Shown piece by piece: positions 31,250 through 33,166 of a DNA stretch of 33,166 nucleotides (positions within the stretch are counted from its first letter, which is position 1; every line of letters starts with the position of its first letter). Origin of the DNA: an uncultured Sphingomonas sp. (GTDB lineage Bacteria > Pseudomonadota > Alphaproteobacteria > Sphingomonadales > Sphingomonadaceae). The translations under genes were made by a program, and so were the position numbers. The stretch lies in NCBI GenBank assembly GCA_913775025.1, contig CAJYJW010000238.1:1-33166 (forward strand). Direction: 5' to 3'. The notes under the pieces were generated by a model, which worked only from the letters and a program-made list of their open reading frames with translations, did not search any database and had not been told where the DNA came from.

Positions 31250-32855
31250 CGGCGCTCCTCCCCACTTCGTGCGCGGCGCGCAGCGCCCGCTTGTCCACCT
31301 TGCCAAGCGCGTTTCGCGGAAGGCCCTGCTCGTTCAGTCGGATCTCGGTAGGGCGGCGGTAATCCGCGAGCGCATGGCGCAAGTGGGCGTGCAAGGCGTC
31401 AAGGTCGACGGGTCCCGCGCCCCGCACCACCGCCACCAGTCGTTCACCCAGTCGCGGGTCCGGCACGCCGTAGGCCGCCGCCTCGACGATGCCCGGATGC
31501 TGCTGGATCGCCGCCTCCACCTCCGCGCAGTAGATGTTTTCGCCACCGGAAATGACCATGTCCGTCAGACGATCCAGGATCGTCAGATTGCCGTGTTCAT
31601 CCAGCGCACCGATATCGCCCGTGCGGAACCAGCCGTCGTGCAGCGCGCGCGCGGTCGCGTCCGGGTCGTTCCAGTAGCCGCTCGTCACCATCGGCCCGCG
31701 CACGATGATCTCGCCCGCCTCGCCTATCGGCACATCCCGCCCGGCCGCATCGCGGATGCGCACCGCGGCGAGCGGCAGCACCCGCCCCACCGCGCGGGGA
31801 TTATCAAGATAGTCGGTCCCGGTGTGCATCGCGATCATGCCCGCCGTCTCGGTCGCGCCGAACCCGGTTCCGACGATCGCCCGTGGGAAGGCGGCGACGA
31901 CGGCATCGAGCAGGTTCACCGGCTGCGCCTGCCCGCCTGTCGATACCGACGTGAGCGTCGACAGGTCCGCGCCCGCCCGATCCTTCGCGGCGATCAGATC
32001 CCAGATCATGGCCGGGGAACCCGAGACCGCCGTCACGCCCTCACGCTCGATCAGGCCGACGATCGCGTCCGGTTCCCACTTCGGCGCCAGCACCAGCCGC
32101 CCGCCCGAAGCGAGCGCGGACAGGAAGGTCGCGTGGCACCCGCTGACATGGAACAAGGGAAAGGCCAGCAGGGTCGCCTGCTGCGGCCGCGGCATCGCAA
32201 GCGCATCCGGCCCCATCATGCGGATCGCGATGATTGCGCCCGCCATCTGCGCCAGCAAAAGCCCGGTGAGCGCCGCGCGATGGCTGAGGGTCGCACCCTT
32301 GGCACGTCCCGTCGTGCCGGAGGTGAACAGGATCATAGCCGGGTCATCCGGCTTCACCTCCGGCCGTGACAGCGGCGGCGCGCCAGGTGACGTATCGATG
32401 CGCGGAACCAGACAGGTAAAGCCTTGCGGCGCCAAGAGGGCGGCACGCTTTTCGTCGGCCAGCACCAATTTCGCTTCCACCAGCGTGATGGCATGCGCCA
32501 TGTCGTGTACCGTGCCGCGGCTGTTGACCAGCGCCGGGATCGCACCCAACCCGACTGTGGCGATGAAGCCGACCATCCAGGCCACCGAATTGGCGCCGGC
32601 CAAAGCGACCCGGTCACCCGGTTGGACGCCCTTCTCCACCAAGGTCGACAAAAGCCGGGATGCGGCCGCCGCGACCTCGGCGAAGGTCAGCGAGCAGCCA
32701 TCCTCCACTACAAACGGGCGGTCGGCGAACCGATCGAAACTGTCGAAAAGGCAGGCGAGCCCCGCCTCCGCCCGACGAAGCCCCCGCATGGGGGCTCCAT
32801 CCACCGCGATATCGATGAGTTCGAACGGCCCGCCCCTACGGGTCAGCGCGTCCAT
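31236..32855 (-). CDS. AMP-forming acyl-CoA ligase
   Basis: 539 residues, ANL superfamily: phosphate loop ILFTSGTTGRAKGATLSH, FGATETAGM, FRTGDIGALDEHG, the hinge LTDMVISGGENIYCAEVE and the catalytic lysine region LPRNALGKVDKRAL. Activates a carboxylic acid to its CoA ester through an acyl-AMP. First gene of the right-hand operon after a TetR gene. The ATG at 32855 is preferred because GGAAG lies 7 bases upstream; a GTG at 32879 is in frame but lacks a site. It differs from the FATP-type ligase at 10264-12087, so the pathway probably activates two different acids. Confidence 0.93.
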   Translation of the reverse strand: MDALTRRGGPFELIDIAVDGAPMRGLRRAEAGLACLFDSFDRFADRPFVVEDGCSLTFAEVAAAASRLLSTLVEKGVQPGDRVALAGANSVAWMVGFIATVGLGAIPALVNSRGTVHDMAHAITLVEAKLVLADEKRAALLAPQGFTCLVPRIDTSPGAPPLSRPEVKPDDPAMILFTSGTTGRAKGATLSHRAALTGLLLAQMAGAIIAIRMMGPDALAMPRPQQATLLAFPLFHVSGCHATFLSALASGGRLVLAPKWEPDAIVGLIEREGVTAVSGSPAMIWDLIAAKDRAGADLSTLTSVSTGGQAQPVNLLDAVVAAFPRAIVGTGFGATETAGMIAMHTGTDYLDNPRAVGRVLPLAAVRIRDAAGRDVPIGEAGEIIVRGPMVTSGYWNDPDATARALHDGWFRTGDIGALDEHGNLTILDRLTDMVISGGENIYCAEVEAAIQQHPGIVEAAAYGVPDPRLGERLVAVVRGAGPVDLDALHAHLRHALADYRRPTEIRLNEQGLPRNALGKVDKRALRAAHEVGRSADAPA

Positions 32856-32880
32856 CACCGCACTTCCGCTTTCCAACACC

Positions 32881-32912
32881 CATGCTCCTACGCTTTCGCG
32901 TAGGAGTGCATG
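32881..32912. repeat. Hairpin between TetR gene and ligase operon
   Basis: Perfect 9-bp stem ctcctacgc (32885-32893) with gcgtaggag (32898-32906) closing a 4-base loop that reads GAAA (GNRA type) in the minus-strand RNA; outer catg blocks (32881-32884, 32909-32912) extend it with a 2-base bulge. No U-run follows. Lies in the 66-base gap 26 bases before the ligase ATG, so it could be an operator, attenuator or factor-assisted terminator. Confidence 0.5.
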
Positions 32913-32917
32913 CCATT

Positions 32918-32931
32918 TGGACTATAGTCCA
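32918..32931. promoter_or_regulatory. Perfect 14-bp palindrome, candidate operator
   Basis: The sequence tggactatagtcca reads the same on both strands. It contains the TetR gene's TAG stop and stands about 65 bases before the ligase start, followed on the plus strand by an AT-rich patch. Size and symmetry suit a TetR dimer, which may control the ligase operon from here. Confidence 0.45.
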
Positions 32932-33166
32932 GATATTTTTATGCGCGGTGGTATCCTTGGCGCCGGGCGATTTGGTTGCAGCATCGTTGCCAGAAGTCTC
33001 GCCGCCCCCTCCAACCGTTCCGCCACGGGGTAGCTGGCATCGATGCGCCACGCATGGATCATGCCCAGGAAGGTGTTGCAGACGATCTCCGCGGCGACGT
33101 CCAGATCGACTTCCGGTGCGATTTCGCCACGCTCGCCGGCATCGGCCAGCAGGTTGGCGAACGAGG
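32922..33166 (-). CDS. TetR/AcrR-family regulator, C-terminal part only
   Basis: The last 81 codons of a gene that begins beyond the right edge. The visible protein (SFANLLADAGERGEIAPEVD, then VAAEIVCNTFLGMIHAW, ASYPVAERLEGAARLLATML) has the wording of the TetR ligand-binding C-terminal domain, where an accessory-gene helix follows a D/E-rich turn. The DNA-binding half is not in the window, so the family call rests on the C-terminal pattern alone. It is upstream of and co-directional with the ligase operon, 66 bases away, and is the likely local repressor (inference). Confidence 0.75.
   Translation of the reverse strand, partial: SFANLLADAGERGEIAPEVDLDVAAEIVCNTFLGMIHAWRIDASYPVAERLEGAARLLATMLQPNRPAPRIPPRIKISGL

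Noticed and set aside
1-33166. Mobile elements, CRISPR arrays, tRNA or rRNA genes
   Set aside because: No transposase or integrase protein, no regular short repeats with spacers and no tRNA/rRNA-like segments were seen on reading.

Overview
The window looks like a chromosomal or large-plasmid catabolic island from a sphingomonad (Sphingomonadales, Alphaproteobacteria). This is inferred from the high GC content, the long TonB-dependent receptor, the density of acyl-CoA dehydrogenase, SDR, EthD and SnoaL genes, and the tight ATGA-overlap operons. No rRNA, tRNA, CRISPR array, insertion sequence or phage gene was seen.

Left part (1-4612): a partial Zn-dependent alcohol dehydrogenase and a SnoaL-like protein on the minus strand, divergent from a plus-strand pair made of an EthD-domain protein and a 2,4-dienoyl-CoA-reductase-type flavoenzyme (OYE barrel, Fe-S cluster, FAD/NAD domains).

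Main minus-strand operon (15534 down to 4621): AtuA-like protein, Coq4-like protein, alpha/beta hydrolase, FATP-type acyl-CoA ligase, acyl-CoA dehydrogenase (FadE29/ChsE2 type), MaoC-DUF35 protein (ChsH2 type), acyl-CoA dehydrogenase (FadE28/ChsE1 type), MaoC protein (ChsH1 type), Ltp2-type thiolase-fold aldolase, EthD-SnoaL fusion. Five of these match, by family, length and key residues, the actinobacterial igr set that removes the last three-carbon side chain of steroids: dehydrogenation by an alpha/beta ACAD pair, hydration by a split MaoC heteromer, then retro-aldol cleavage by Ltp2 with its DUF35 partner. An AraC-type regulator lies just upstream.

Middle (16650-25279): a VOC protein, an SDR and a TonB-dependent receptor on the minus strand; a divergent SDR; a second OYE-family enzyme; then two plus-strand SDRs, the first very like Comamonas HsdA (3-alpha-hydroxysteroid dehydrogenase) with the same Ser114 position.

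Right operon (32855 down to 25372), behind a TetR gene cut by the window edge: acyl-CoA ligase, an amidohydrolase-fold protein without the usual metal ligands, a Rieske oxygenase of the KshA/DAF-36 type, a second ACAD pair, a 17-codon small ORF and a GMC oxidoreductase.

Reading together (inference): outer-membrane uptake, CoA activation, redox at ring hydroxyl/keto groups (SDRs, OYEs, GMC, ADH), a Rieske oxygenation, and side-chain removal through two ACAD pairs and one aldolase. A steroid, bile-acid or other polycyclic terpenoid with a branched acyl side chain is the best guess. No KstD, meta-cleavage enzyme, P450 or Rieske reductase is in the window, so ring degradation must be encoded elsewhere or the substrate is different.
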